In this document: one piece after another, positions 40,954-49,652 of the stretch
Position numbering within the stretch: the stretch's first letter is position 1
Layout: the number at the start of each line of letters is the position of its first letter
Origin: Candidatus Nanoarchaeia archaeon
GTDB lineage: Archaea; Nanobdellota; Nanobdellia; Woesearchaeales; DATDTY01
Reading direction: 5' to 3'
Length of the DNA: 51,139 nt
Assembly: GCA_035290625.1 (NCBI GenBank)
Contig: DATDTY010000067.1
Coordinates: 1-51,139 of the forward strand
Notes under the pieces: model-generated
The model's database searches: none
The model's input: only the letters and a program-made list of their open reading frames with translations
What the model was told of the DNA's origin: nothing
Made by a program: the position numbers and the translations under genes

Positions 40954-41871
40954 TTACTGTGATTGCTTATGCCCTTCTCCAATCAATTGTTTTATGCCTG
41001 AATAGCCTCTTTCTTTCATCCATGCTTCCATCTCAGAGCAGACTTTCTTAAAAACATCCATCCCTCTATAATGCACTGCAGTGCCAATCCCCAAAGCAGT
41101 AGCTCCTGCCATGAGCATCTCAATAGCATCTTTGCCGTAGGTTATCCCTCCGGTTCCGATAACAGGAATATCAACTGTTTCATAGACTTGGTAAACGCAC
41201 CTTACTGCAATCGGCTTTATTGCAGGGCCGCTTAATCCTCCTGTCTTGAAGGAAAGGACCGGCTTCTTAGCATCAATATCTATAAGCATGCCGGGCCCTG
41301 CTGAGTTAATAGCAGTAATAGCGTCAGCTCCTGCCTCTTCCGCTGCCTTGGCAACAGATGCAATATTCTCTGTAGGAGAAAGCTTGGCTGACACCGGAAT
41401 CTTTCCAACTGCGTTTTTCACAGTTTCAACCACTTTTCCCGTCATAGAAGGATCAGTGCAGAACAGGACATCATTCTTTGAAGTGTTCGGGCAGGACATG
41501 TTGACTTCGATCATCTCTGGCTTTTTTTCAGCAATAAAGGAAGAAATTTCTGAGAACTTTTCAATAGTTGGTGCATATATTGATGCGATCAATGGGAAAT
41601 CCCTTTTCCTGAGCTCCTGCCATTCCTCCTCCATGTTCTTATATCCTGGCCCAGGCAATCCTACGCAATTGATCATCCCATGCTCCCAGACCAATATCTT
41701 GGGATTCTGGTGGCCTTTTCTCTCAACCATGCCGATGGACTTCATGGTTACAGCTCCTGCCCCTCCTTCCTTCACCACTCTTTTGAGGATAGGAGCGCCC
41801 ATTCCGAGAATTCCAGAAGCTAATATTGTCGGGTTAGAAAGGGTTATGTTGCAGAGCTTGGTTTGGAGCAT
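40954..41871 (-). CDS. pyrD: Dihydroorotate dehydrogenase, class 1B catalytic subunit
   Basis: 305 aa. FMN-binding TIM barrel with NCVGLPGPGY, NMSCPNTS (Cys is the class 1 catalytic base), INSAGPGMLIDID, and GTGGITYGKDAIEMLMAGA. The presence of pyrK (34243) makes it the NAD-dependent 1B type. It oxidises dihydroorotate to orotate. The genes between it and pyrK are defence-like, so the two are not co-transcribed. Confidence 0.95.
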   Translation of the reverse strand: MLQTKLCNITLSNPTILASGILGMGAPILKRVVKEGGAGAVTMKSIGMVERKGHQNPKILVWEHGMINCVGLPGPGYKNMEEEWQELRKRDFPLIASIYAPTIEKFSEISSFIAEKKPEMIEVNMSCPNTSKNDVLFCTDPSMTGKVVETVKNAVGKIPVSAKLSPTENIASVAKAAEEAGADAITAINSAGPGMLIDIDAKKPVLSFKTGGLSGPAIKPIAVRCVYQVYETVDIPVIGTGGITYGKDAIEMLMAGATALGIGTAVHYRGMDVFKKVCSEMEAWMKERGYSGIKQLIGEGHKQSQ

Positions 41872-41914
41872 AGAAACAGGAAATGCTGGCTTGATTAATA
41901 AAGGTTTGGTGGGC

Positions 41915-42448
41915 TCACTTCATAAGCTCTCTTGGAACTTCAAACTCCTGTTCAGAATACACGATATCCTCGGTCTGGGAGATGCATCTTTTGCAGATAT
42001 CCATCATCATCGAATACTTCTCTATGATCTCCTGGCTTTGCACCGAAGAACCATATCGCGCATCCTCCCTTTCATCTACGATGCTTCGTTGTTCCTTTTC
42101 GCTATGCACAGTAATCCGGTCAATGAAGTCTCCATCATAGTCTATGAGGCCTTTCTCCTTAATGTATTTCAGGAACAATGCAGTGCATCTCTGGCTCCTG
42201 CTCTCTACTCCGAATTTCGCAAGGATCGCCAAAGCGCAATAGTACAAAGTGTAAAACCATTCTTCAGGAATCTTGTAATCCAGTCGTCTGGCCTTGAATA
42301 AATCGCACGTGGCAAGATTTGTTTTTGCCTTGCTGATGTATTCTTCCGCTTTCTTATCATTTCTCCTGACGATCAGCAGCCCTTTGTGCTTCTTTCCTTT
42401 CTCTTCAGCCTTTTTGGCATTTACAAAGCAGTCTCTTGTCTTATCCAT
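41915..42448 (-). CDS. HEPN-domain protein (pair 2)
   Basis: 177 aa, helical. WFYTLYYCALAILAKFGVESRSQR is the typical HEPN core. The catalytic segment reads DEREDARYGSS: the Arg is kept but the expected His is Gly, so RNase activity is doubtful. The start overlaps the MNT stop by 8 nt. Confidence 0.75.
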   Translation of the reverse strand: MDKTRDCFVNAKKAEEKGKKHKGLLIVRRNDKKAEEYISKAKTNLATCDLFKARRLDYKIPEEWFYTLYYCALAILAKFGVESRSQRCTALFLKYIKEKGLIDYDGDFIDRITVHSEKEQRSIVDEREDARYGSSVQSQEIIEKYSMMMDICKRCISQTEDIVYSEQEFEVPRELMK

Positions 42449-43040
42449 GTATCTTCCTCATAATCCTGATAAAACTCTCCTGTCCAAACAGGACAACTCC
42501 TTTTTTCACTGCGGCAATAAAGGCTTCATTGGGCTTCTGAAGCTCTTTCCTGAATTCTTTCTCGGTGAAGTGTACTGCATGGATCTTCCTGTCTGCTGTC
42601 CTCTGGATCGTATCCAATGCCTTCTGTATCGGGGTGAATTTGTCTTTTCTTGCAACTCCAATGATATCTATATCATGTGCCTGCTTAGGAGAATGGAGAA
42701 TGCTTCCGTAAAGGATGAGAAAATCAGTCTTGGATCCAAGTTCTGCAAAATCTGCCTGCCATCTCCTCTGTTCCATGGCTTCCTCCGCCAGATACAAGGC
42801 AAGAGCTTTTTCCATTAATGTGCTCTCCCAATTGAGGCTTATCGTATAGGTGCTTGTCTTTCCGCTTCCGATGGGGTTGAGATTGATGTATCTTTTCCTC
42901 TCAAGCTTCTTGAGAACCTTCCACATGCCAACACGGCTCATCTTCAATTCTCTGGCAAGAGACGTGATGGTGTGATGCATTGAGGGGTCTTTAAGTAAAG
43001 CTCTTAGCACGGATTTGGAGATGTTTTTCTCTATTTCCAT
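42441..43040 (-). CDS. HTH-MNT nucleotidyltransferase (pair 2)
   Basis: 199 aa. Winged helix (TSLARELKMSRVGMWKVLKKLERKRYINL) then MNT motif LYGSILHSPKQAHDIDIIG (about 108-126). Compared with classical MNT (GSxARG-x-x-x-x-SDxDL) it has a variant GSILHSPKQAHDID. Palindrome GTTAATA-AC-TATTAAC (43044-43059) lies between its TATA box (about 43073-43083) and ATG. Repeat A copy 3 begins 58 nt upstream. Confidence 0.82.
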   Translation of the reverse strand: MEIEKNISKSVLRALLKDPSMHHTITSLARELKMSRVGMWKVLKKLERKRYINLNPIGSGKTSTYTISLNWESTLMEKALALYLAEEAMEQRRWQADFAELGSKTDFLILYGSILHSPKQAHDIDIIGVARKDKFTPIQKALDTIQRTADRKIHAVHFTEKEFRKELQKPNEAFIAAVKKGVVLFGQESFIRIMRKIHG

Positions 43041-43043
43041 TTT

Positions 43044-43059
43044 GTTAATAACTATTAAC
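43044..43059. promoter_or_regulatory. Palindromic operator of MNT-HEPN pair 2
   Basis: Perfect 7-bp arms GTTAATA/TATTAAC with 2-nt spacer, 4 nt upstream of ATG 43040 and downstream of the TATA box. Confidence 0.6.
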
Positions 43060-43097
43060 TAGATGTTGACAGGTATATATAAACGTTTCTATTCTCA

Positions 43098-43261
43098 GGT
43101 GGCATTGAAAAGTTGCTCGCTTCGCTCGGCAGCGCCAGGTTCGCCATGCGCAAGTCAGGAAGAATAGCGACATTCCCCGAAGGGGGCAACCCCATTGTCG
43201 CTCTGCTGTCTTATTTTAAGATGGCTCACAAGAGGGCGCTGCATGACTTTTCAATGCCACC
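43098..43261. repeat. MITE-like repeat A, copy 3 (complete, with target duplication)
   Basis: 164 bp. Perfect 15-bp terminal inverted repeats GGTGGCATTGAAAAG (43098-43112) and CTTTTCAATGCCACC (43247-43261). The 8-bp sequence TATTCTCA occurs directly on both sides (43090-43097 and 43262-43269), a target-site duplication. Internal stems are AGCGACA/TGTCGCT and GCAGCGCC/GGCGCTGC. No transposase. With its flanks it accounts for most of the 43041-43404 gap; 43270-43404 shows no recognisable gene. Confidence 0.88.
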
Positions 43262-43404
43262 TATTCTCAATACCCTACTGGAAGATGGAATGTCATAATA
43301 ACCACAGTACCCTCAACGCGTTCAAGATGGTTGGGAAATCTCAATTTGACGGAGACTTTACGGGATCATACCGGGATACCGCAGGAGGAATGATGTTAAA
43401 CTTT

Positions 43405-44301
43405 CTACAGATGCTGCACCACCGGCAGGCTCTTCACAGGCGCTCCGGAAGCATAAGAAACATATCTCTCGGCAAGCGACTTCGTGGGAGGGTTCATCCT
43501 GTCAAGGATCTTGAAATGCCGTATCCCTAAATCAAGATACTGCTGGATCTGCTCAGGCTCTATCCTGACATTGTCAATCGATTCCATGGTGTGGGAATCG
43601 CATAAGCCCAGGCCTTGCAAATGGCTCAGGCAAAGCTCCCCAGGATCCTCTCCCTCAATCGCTCTCCTATTCATCCCGCTTATAAGGTCATAATGCTTCG
43701 GTATCTTTCCGCAGCCCTTGAAGCAGAAGGAGTTTGCAATCAGCTCTATCTTCCCCACAGGCAGCCTTCTTATAAATTCTCTTTTATCATTCAGCTGTTC
43801 TGGAAGAACGACAACATCAAACTCACTGCAGAGCCCGAGGATTGATTTTTCAGTCAGCGGATTGTAGATTCTGGAAGCTCTTCTTGTGAATTTTGGAAAA
43901 TTCTGCTTGATGAATCCATGCAAGCTATCATTCGCCAGGATGACTCCGTTTTTCCTGGAATGGCAGCTTTCCAGGAGATTGAGAAATGCCTTGTTCTCAA
44001 AATCCTTATTTTCCACTAGTGTTGTGTTGAGAACGAAGTTAAAGCCGAGACCCGAATCATTGCATCGGTGGACAAACCCAATAAGGTCTTGCGTTGAAAT
44101 CTGGGGAACATTGAAGAATTCCCTTCCTCCATCGAACGGAATATCAGTCGAAATTCCGAAGAGAGAATCTATCCTCCCTCCGTACTTTTCGTTAATCTCC
44201 CTGGAATCTTCTATCTGCTCGTTCAGGAAGGATGCAGCAAGCGTGAACATGGCAAAGCCCAAGCAATGGCGATATATAAAGATTGGGTTTGTGGCTTGCA
44301 T
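43405..44301 (-). CDS. Peptidase U32-like TIM-barrel protein
   Basis: 298 aa. The pattern of strands and the segments GKIELIANSFCFKGCG and PEQIQQYLDLGIRHFKILDR resemble the U32 peptidase/UbiU-UbiV-type barrel, with the Cys pair (CFKGC) at the position of iron-sulfur ligands in UbiU/V-like members. It is 3 nt from the pyrC stop on the same strand, so they may be co-transcribed. Activity (hydroxylase-like or other) is not determinable here. Confidence 0.5.
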   Translation of the reverse strand: MQATNPIFIYRHCLGFAMFTLAASFLNEQIEDSREINEKYGGRIDSLFGISTDIPFDGGREFFNVPQISTQDLIGFVHRCNDSGLGFNFVLNTTLVENKDFENKAFLNLLESCHSRKNGVILANDSLHGFIKQNFPKFTRRASRIYNPLTEKSILGLCSEFDVVVLPEQLNDKREFIRRLPVGKIELIANSFCFKGCGKIPKHYDLISGMNRRAIEGEDPGELCLSHLQGLGLCDSHTMESIDNVRIEPEQIQQYLDLGIRHFKILDRMNPPTKSLAERYVSYASGAPVKSLPVVQHL

Positions 44302-44304
44302 AAA

Positions 44305-45723
44305 TCAATTCATGGATGAGACTTCCTTTCCCTTGTTCTTATGCACCCCTCCCTCATCAAACACGACGTTTCCATTGCATATCGTCATGACAGGCCAGCC
44401 CTTCAGTGTCATTCCATGATACGGGCTCCATTTGCATTTGGTGTATTGCTTGCTGTTCTCTATTGTTCTCTCTCTATCGATGTCAACGATCACCAAATCA
44501 GCGTCATAGCCTTCTTTGATAAATCCTTTGTTTCTTAATCCAAAGATTGCAGCAGGATTGTTGCAGCAGAGCTCTATTATCTTTTTCAATGGTATTTTTT
44601 TCTTGTGATATGCGTTTAATAATAATGCCAGATAATTCTCAATGCCGGGAACTCCTGAAGGCGCTTCATGATACGGCTTTTCCTTCTCTGATCGTAGATG
44701 AGGAGCATGGTCTGTGCCAATTACGTCTATGGTTCCCTCCTTTATTCCTTCCCAGAGGCCGTCAACGTCTGCCTGGCCCCTCAGGCTAGGGTTCATCTTT
44801 GCGTAGTTCTTTTTTAGTTCCAAATCCTTGGCTGTGAGAAACAAGTGGTGGGGAGCTGTTTCTATGAAATATCTTTTATTTTTTAATGGGTTGGGAGTAT
44901 TTGAGGCTTCATTGGCGATGTTTGTTGTTTCTTTTCTTGAATTGTTTTCATTGATTGCTTTTTTGTTATTTATTTTTTCTTTTTTACTCATACTATCTGA
45001 TTCTTTGATTTTGGTGGGGTCATTGGCTTTTTTTAAGAGCTTGAGGGCATTGGCTGTCGAGACATGGCAGAAGTAGTGCTTGGACGGCGTGCCTTTGATT
45101 ATGTTCAATATTTTTTTTATGGCAACGATCTCTGCCTCTGCTGACCGTATATGGGAGTGGACGGAGTGGTCAGTCCTGCGCTTTAATGCCTCAGTGTTCT
45201 TGTCAATGGTTTCCTGATCTTCTGCATGCCAGAGGATGAGCGGAACTGCGTTTGCAAGCTGCCTGAGGTATTTTGGGTCAGAGACCCCCATGTTTCCTGT
45301 TGAATGGCCGAAGTACACCTTGACTGCAAGCCCGGATGCTTTGGCCTGGTCTAGATTCCCTAAAGCAGCTCCGAAATGGAACCCGTAGCTGATGATGGAC
45401 TTCCTCGCAGCCCTTCTCTTCAGCTCTAAGGCTTTGAGGCTTGTTGTTGGGGGAGAGCTGTTGGGCATGTCAAAGACTGTGGTAACCCCTCCTGCTGCTG
45501 CAGCGCAGCTTCCAGTGTAGAAATCCTCTTTTGCCTTCTGGCCTAAATCCCTAAAATGGGCATGAGGGTCTATCAGCCCGGGAAAAACATAGCTCCCTTT
45601 CGCATCAATCTCTTTGGCTGCATGCAGGCGCTTTCCAATGCGAGCTATCTTTCCTGCCTTAATCAGGATGTCTCTTTCAGAGAACTCTTCTCCGACGAGT
45701 ATACAGGCGCTTCGGATGAGCAT
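44305..45723 (-). CDS. pyrC: Dihydroorotase with low-complexity insert
   Basis: 472 aa. Class I amidohydrolase: metal motif DPHAHFRD (about 53-60), CHVST, and GTDHAPH late in the protein. It closes carbamoyl-aspartate to dihydroorotate. Between residues about 226 and 282 a polar, Asn/Lys/Ser-rich stretch (KKANDPTKIKESD...) interrupts the core. TATA-like TTTTATAAA (about 45746) gives a leaderless start. Confidence 0.93.
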   Translation of the reverse strand: MLIRSACILVGEEFSERDILIKAGKIARIGKRLHAAKEIDAKGSYVFPGLIDPHAHFRDLGQKAKEDFYTGSCAAAAGGVTTVFDMPNSSPPTTSLKALELKRRAARKSIISYGFHFGAALGNLDQAKASGLAVKVYFGHSTGNMGVSDPKYLRQLANAVPLILWHAEDQETIDKNTEALKRRTDHSVHSHIRSAEAEIVAIKKILNIIKGTPSKHYFCHVSTANALKLLKKANDPTKIKESDSMSKKEKINNKKAINENNSRKETTNIANEASNTPNPLKNKRYFIETAPHHLFLTAKDLELKKNYAKMNPSLRGQADVDGLWEGIKEGTIDVIGTDHAPHLRSEKEKPYHEAPSGVPGIENYLALLLNAYHKKKIPLKKIIELCCNNPAAIFGLRNKGFIKEGYDADLVIVDIDRERTIENSKQYTKCKWSPYHGMTLKGWPVMTICNGNVVFDEGGVHKNKGKEVSSMN

Positions 45724-45774
45724 GGAAATCTATAATACCTGCTACTTTATAAAACGTTCCTCCTCCCTCCTTTG

Positions 45775-45970
45775 CCACAACGCGCATGAGATTTATGATG
45801 CTCTAGAGAAGAAGCCGGCTGAATTTGGTCATATGATCGTGCACGGAATAATAACGGATATTGTAAGGAAAAGAATCTTCATGCAGCCAGTTGAGCCAAA
45901 GAAAGGCAATGCAGCAAGGCCTCGAAAGGTTGATGAGCGTTTTCTGGAGTATTTTTCAAGGAAAGAATAG
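45775..45970 (+). pseudogene. Orphan 3' gene fragment
   Basis: The plus frame encodes AHEIYDALEKKPAEFGHMIVHGIITDIVRKRIFMQP and ends ...VDERFLEYFSRKE at 45970. It reads like the last 60 residues of a protein, but no start lies in frame except one that overlaps the pyrC start region in a non-protein-like stretch. No family recognised. Probably the tail of a displaced gene. Confidence 0.4.
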
Positions 45971-45983
45971 AAAAGTTTATATA

Positions 45984-46000
45984 TATGGTATTAAACCATA
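45984..46000. promoter_or_regulatory. Palindromic operator of MNT-HEPN pair 3
   Basis: TATGG-N7-CCATA, perfect 5-bp arms, directly downstream of the TATA run TTTATATATA (about 45976-45985) and 16 nt upstream of ATG 46016. Confidence 0.5.
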
Positions 46001-46015
46001 ATAGTATTACCTAAG

Positions 46016-46588
46016 ATGGATAATGAAAAACTGAATATACTTAAACTGCTGATTGAAAACCAGGAAGATCCCTTCAGCATAAGAAGAATCTCACAACTAA
46101 GGAAGATTAACTATAAATCAGCGTATTACGCATTAAAAAAGCTGCAACAGGAAGGCATCGTTAGCCTTAAGCATTCTGGAAACACCACCCTTTGCTCTTT
46201 TAACATGGCTTTCAATGATTCTGTCTTTACCGTCGAATCTGAGAGAAGGAGGGGGCTTTTGGAAGACAAGAATCTTTTAGTGATGTACAACGACTTGCGC
46301 AGAGTAAACGTGCCATTTATATTGCTTTTGTTTGGAAGCTATGCTAAAGGCAGGCAGACAAAGCATTCTGACATAGACCTGCTTGTAATCACAGAAGATT
46401 TTAAGCCAATAGGGCAGGCATTATCGCGTTTCCCTTTAAAGATTCACACAACTGACATAAGATACAAGGATTTTATGGAGATGCTAAAGAGCAGGGAGTT
46501 TACGGTTGTAAGCGAGGCAATAAAAAGGAATATAATCCTGATTGGTATAGAAGAATATTATAGGGTGATGGAAAACGCTAACAGATAA
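46016..46588 (+). CDS. HTH-MNT nucleotidyltransferase (pair 3)
   Basis: 190 aa. Winged helix (IRRISQLRKINYKSAYYALKKLQQEGIV), then classical MNT motif FGSYAKGRQTKHSDIDLLVI (about 102-121). It stands upstream of the HEPN gene, 31 nt away. Same module as pairs 1, 2 and 4 but on the opposite strand. Confidence 0.88.
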   Translation: MDNEKLNILKLLIENQEDPFSIRRISQLRKINYKSAYYALKKLQQEGIVSLKHSGNTTLCSFNMAFNDSVFTVESERRRGLLEDKNLLVMYNDLRRVNVPFILLLFGSYAKGRQTKHSDIDLLVITEDFKPIGQALSRFPLKIHTTDIRYKDFMEMLKSREFTVVSEAIKRNIILIGIEEYYRVMENANR

Positions 46589-46619
46589 ACGGATAAAGGA
46601 AGCAAAAGATAATGTCAAA

Positions 46620-47099
46620 ATGTATCTTTCAGACGGTCTTTTGACAAAAGCCGATTTTGACAGGCAGGTGTTTACTATACTGGAAAAGAATGCAAACGAA
46701 AGCCTGAGCGTGGCTGAAATTCTGTATAACGGAAAACACTCATGGCTTTGGGTAATCGTGATCTCTTATTATTCAATGTATTATATTGCCAATGCAGTTT
46801 TATTTAAGATGGGATATAAAGTTGGGGAAAAGATTTCGCATAAGGTTACAGCTGACAGCCTTATTGCTCTTGTAAGGGATAAACTTAAGGGGTCATTAAT
46901 AGAAGAATATGAAGAGATGCAAAAGGAGGCTCTTGCCGGGATAAAAGCCGATGAGCTTATGCAGGCTTTTGATTATGAGAGGGAAAAGAGAGGAATCTTC
47001 CAGTATACGACAAATGAGAGCGCAAAAGAAGCAAAAGCAAAGACTTCACTTGAGCGCGCAAAAGAATTTGTCATTGAAATGAAAAAATTAGCTGCTTAG
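46620..47099 (+). CDS. HEPN-domain protein (pair 3)
   Basis: 159 aa. HEPN core WLWVIVISYYSMYYIANAVLFKMGYKV. The catalytic-helix equivalent is FDYEREKRGIFQYTT: an R...QY variant without the usual His, shared with pair 4 (RRETAQYD). The frame stays open upstream to 46569 and encodes plausible residues (TDKRIKEAKDNVKMYLSDG) without a standard start codon, so the true start may be non-ATG or the junction may be frameshifted. Confidence 0.78.
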   Translation: MYLSDGLLTKADFDRQVFTILEKNANESLSVAEILYNGKHSWLWVIVISYYSMYYIANAVLFKMGYKVGEKISHKVTADSLIALVRDKLKGSLIEEYEEMQKEALAGIKADELMQAFDYEREKRGIFQYTTNESAKEAKAKTSLERAKEFVIEMKKLAA

Positions 47100-47172
47100 A
47101 GCTGAATTACAATCATTTTTGATCTGTAAGCCGGTTTCTCACACTTGGTAGCAAAACAAGAGCGACGAAGTC

Positions 47173-48912
47173 TCACACCCCCCACACCGGATTCTCCTTT
47201 CGCATGATTGTTGCGATCTCCTTCAGGACATCGATCTGGTCCTTGGAGAGATATTTCTTGAGCTGCTTCAGCTTCCTGAACTCATCCTCTGTAATGGAAG
47301 AGTAGAGCACCTCTCCCTCCTGGATCTGCCTCCCGACAACAACCCCTGAAAGCGAGACAGCAACCTGCTTTCCGCGATCCGCAGTTGGTATATTCTCCTG
47401 ATCCGCCTGGATCCCTTTGGCCCGTGTGAACTCTTTTCCATCAGCCTTCATCAAAGGAGTGTCAGTTGCAAGCGTTCCTGCAAGGATATCCACCCCTACA
47501 ACAGCAGGATTGCTCTGCCTGAAGACATAGCCTTTCATAAGCTGGATCTTGCACGGCTTCGTTATCCCTTCAAGCTCCCGCTGCTCTCCCTCCTTATGCA
47601 TGCTCGCTTTCCATTTCTCATAATCCTCAAGGAGCCTGTAGATCACATCATGGGTGATGATCTTGACTTTGTCAGACGCAGCAGCCGGAACATTGAAGCC
47701 AAGGATAACTGCAGTCAGGGGATCAAGATTCGACTCAGCATCTGCAATATCTGATTTTGAAATCATGCCTACAGAAGCCTTCCGGACAGGAACAGACTTC
47801 TCCTTCAATAGCTTGGCAAGAGCCTCTAAGCTTCCCAGCGAGTCTGCCTTGAGGATGATGCCTTGCTGGTCTGTCTGGATCAGCACCTCCTCGACTTCCC
47901 TCTGGACTTCCTCTTTGACCTTTTCTACCTCTCCCTCGCCGCAGCCCCGAAGCGGCGCGCCTGCAAGGCTCTTCTCTATGCCAACCGCCAGGATCTTCAC
48001 TCCTGTTGCAGCCCTCACCTCCTGGACAGGCTTGAACTTGCTCTTCTTATCCCTCATCTCACTTAACGGAGCAGGCTCAAATAATCCTTTGACCTTTGTT
48101 GCAAAGGCTCCTTCAGCGCTTCCAACCACAATGATGTCATTCTTCTTTAACGTTCCATCATAGATGATTGCGTCAACAGTTGCTCCAAGCCCTTTCTCCT
48201 CCTTAACCTCAAGAATTGTTCCCTGGCACTTGCCTTCAGATACCGTAAGCTGGCTCTCGAGAAATCTTCCTCCAAGCCCCATCAAGACCATGAGCAGCTC
48301 CGGAATCCCTGCCCCTGTGCTGGCAGAGGTGGGGATGATGGCTATTTGTTTTGTGTAATCAAGGACGCGGTCAAAGCGCTCAGACTCAAATCCGTATTCA
48401 GAGAGTTTTCCAACAATAGTATACAGCTTTTCATCCAGCCTCTTCTGGACTGATTCGTGCTGCTTTGCAATCCGTTGCAGGGCCGATCCTGATGCCTTCT
48501 GCCATCCGGAAATCTGGTCAATCTTGTTTGCTGCAACAACAAATGGCGTTTTGTAGGATTTCAGGATGTCGATGCATTCGATGGTCTGCGGCATCACTCC
48601 CTCATTGATATCAATGACAAGGACGGCAATATCCGCCAGATTCCCTCCTCTCTTCCTTATCGTTGTAAATGCAGCATGCCCCGGAGTGTCAATAAACAGG
48701 ATTCCAGGCACAAGGATCTCCTTTTTTATGGTATCAAGCAATGGCCCGCATATCTTCTGTATCATCCTCAAAGGAACGATAGAGGCTCCGATTGCCTGCG
48801 TGATGGCTCCAGCCTCCCTCTTCACCACAGAGCTCCCTCTGATATAATCCAGGATGCTTGACTTGCCGTGGTCAACATGGCCTACAACGGTTACGATGAT
48901 CTGGCGTTTCAT
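47173..48912 (-). CDS. infB: Translation initiation factor aIF5B
   Basis: 579 aa, normal for the archaeal protein. G1 GHVDHGKSS (11-19), G3 DTPGH, G4 NKID; then domains II-IV (QGTILEVKEEKGLGATVDAIIYDG; ILKADSLGSLEAL; KIQLMKGYVFRQSNPAVVGVDILAG). Promotes ribosomal subunit joining. No intein. TATA-like TTTATAAC near 48937 on the minus strand. Confidence 0.97.
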   Translation of the reverse strand: MKRQIIVTVVGHVDHGKSSILDYIRGSSVVKREAGAITQAIGASIVPLRMIQKICGPLLDTIKKEILVPGILFIDTPGHAAFTTIRKRGGNLADIAVLVIDINEGVMPQTIECIDILKSYKTPFVVAANKIDQISGWQKASGSALQRIAKQHESVQKRLDEKLYTIVGKLSEYGFESERFDRVLDYTKQIAIIPTSASTGAGIPELLMVLMGLGGRFLESQLTVSEGKCQGTILEVKEEKGLGATVDAIIYDGTLKKNDIIVVGSAEGAFATKVKGLFEPAPLSEMRDKKSKFKPVQEVRAATGVKILAVGIEKSLAGAPLRGCGEGEVEKVKEEVQREVEEVLIQTDQQGIILKADSLGSLEALAKLLKEKSVPVRKASVGMISKSDIADAESNLDPLTAVILGFNVPAAASDKVKIITHDVIYRLLEDYEKWKASMHKEGEQRELEGITKPCKIQLMKGYVFRQSNPAVVGVDILAGTLATDTPLMKADGKEFTRAKGIQADQENIPTADRGKQVAVSLSGVVVGRQIQEGEVLYSSITEDEFRKLKQLKKYLSKDQIDVLKEIATIMRKENPVWGV

Positions 48913-49109
48913 ACCTGTACTGAGTTCAAAGTGGAGTTATAAAGGTTGCGGCGAGCCTGTGAAGATGATTTATGAAAATAGAACACTCACTTCTTGAAAT
49001 ACTTTATAACGGAAAGTGCCTCTGAACAACTGTGCGTTCCCCCCTTTACCCAACACCCTGTCTCCGGGCGATCCAACAAAAGCTCCTCCGCGCTTTCGGC
49101 TATCGGCCT

Positions 49110-49652
49110 TCAGCTTAATATTTCCTCAATTCTGGTAATAAACTCTTCCGCATCCTCCAGGCTGCTGGCCGCATTTTCCCCTGAAATCGCAGGAGTTGCA
49201 TCATATTGCGCAGTTTCTCTTCGTGTTTTGGTTTGGATAAGTTTATTGATCAACTCCTCACTCAACACATATGCTTTCGTCAATTGCTGGATATGCTTAG
49301 CTTCCAGATTCTTCTGTTGATGAACGTAGTGGCGTTCCAAGACCGCGATAGTAGCAGCATGGCTTTTGGACTTAAATCCAAGTCGCGCCAACGCCGCCAG
49401 CGCAGATACATACATTGAATAATATGAGACAATAATCACCCAATCGTACGTTTCAAAATCAGAGGCAAGGGTAAGAACTTTCTTTAACTCCTCCTGTCCG
49501 GAAATCTTAAACATTAAATTCGCAACCGTATAATTTTTTCTTGCTTTTCCCAGGAAGGGTTTTTCAAGTTTTGTGTATTCCTGATCTTTGAGCAGCTGTT
49601 CCTTGCGTAGGTAAGCATCAATTTTCTTCTTCAAAATGTCTATTCTTGCCAT
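49110..49652 (-). CDS. HEPN-domain protein (pair 4)
   Basis: 180 aa from ATG 49652 (MARIDILKKKIDAYL), preceded by GGAGG; the frame opens to 49667. HEPN core YDWVIIVSYYSMYVSALAALARLGFKSKSHAATIAVLERHYV. The catalytic segment is KTRRETAQYDATP, an R-x-x-x-x-QY variant with no His. Overlaps the MNT gene by 13 nt. Confidence 0.78.
   Translation of the reverse strand: MARIDILKKKIDAYLRKEQLLKDQEYTKLEKPFLGKARKNYTVANLMFKISGQEELKKVLTLASDFETYDWVIIVSYYSMYVSALAALARLGFKSKSHAATIAVLERHYVHQQKNLEAKHIQQLTKAYVLSEELINKLIQTKTRRETAQYDATPAISGENAASSLEDAEEFITRIEEILS

Noticed and set aside
41246..42301. Long plus-strand frame of 351 codons opposite pyrD and HEPN pair 2
   Set aside because: Antisense shadow of two well-supported minus-strand genes.
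48960..49109. Possible short coding remnant (MKIEHSLLEILYNGK)
   Set aside because: Stops after 17 codons and has no recognisable continuation.
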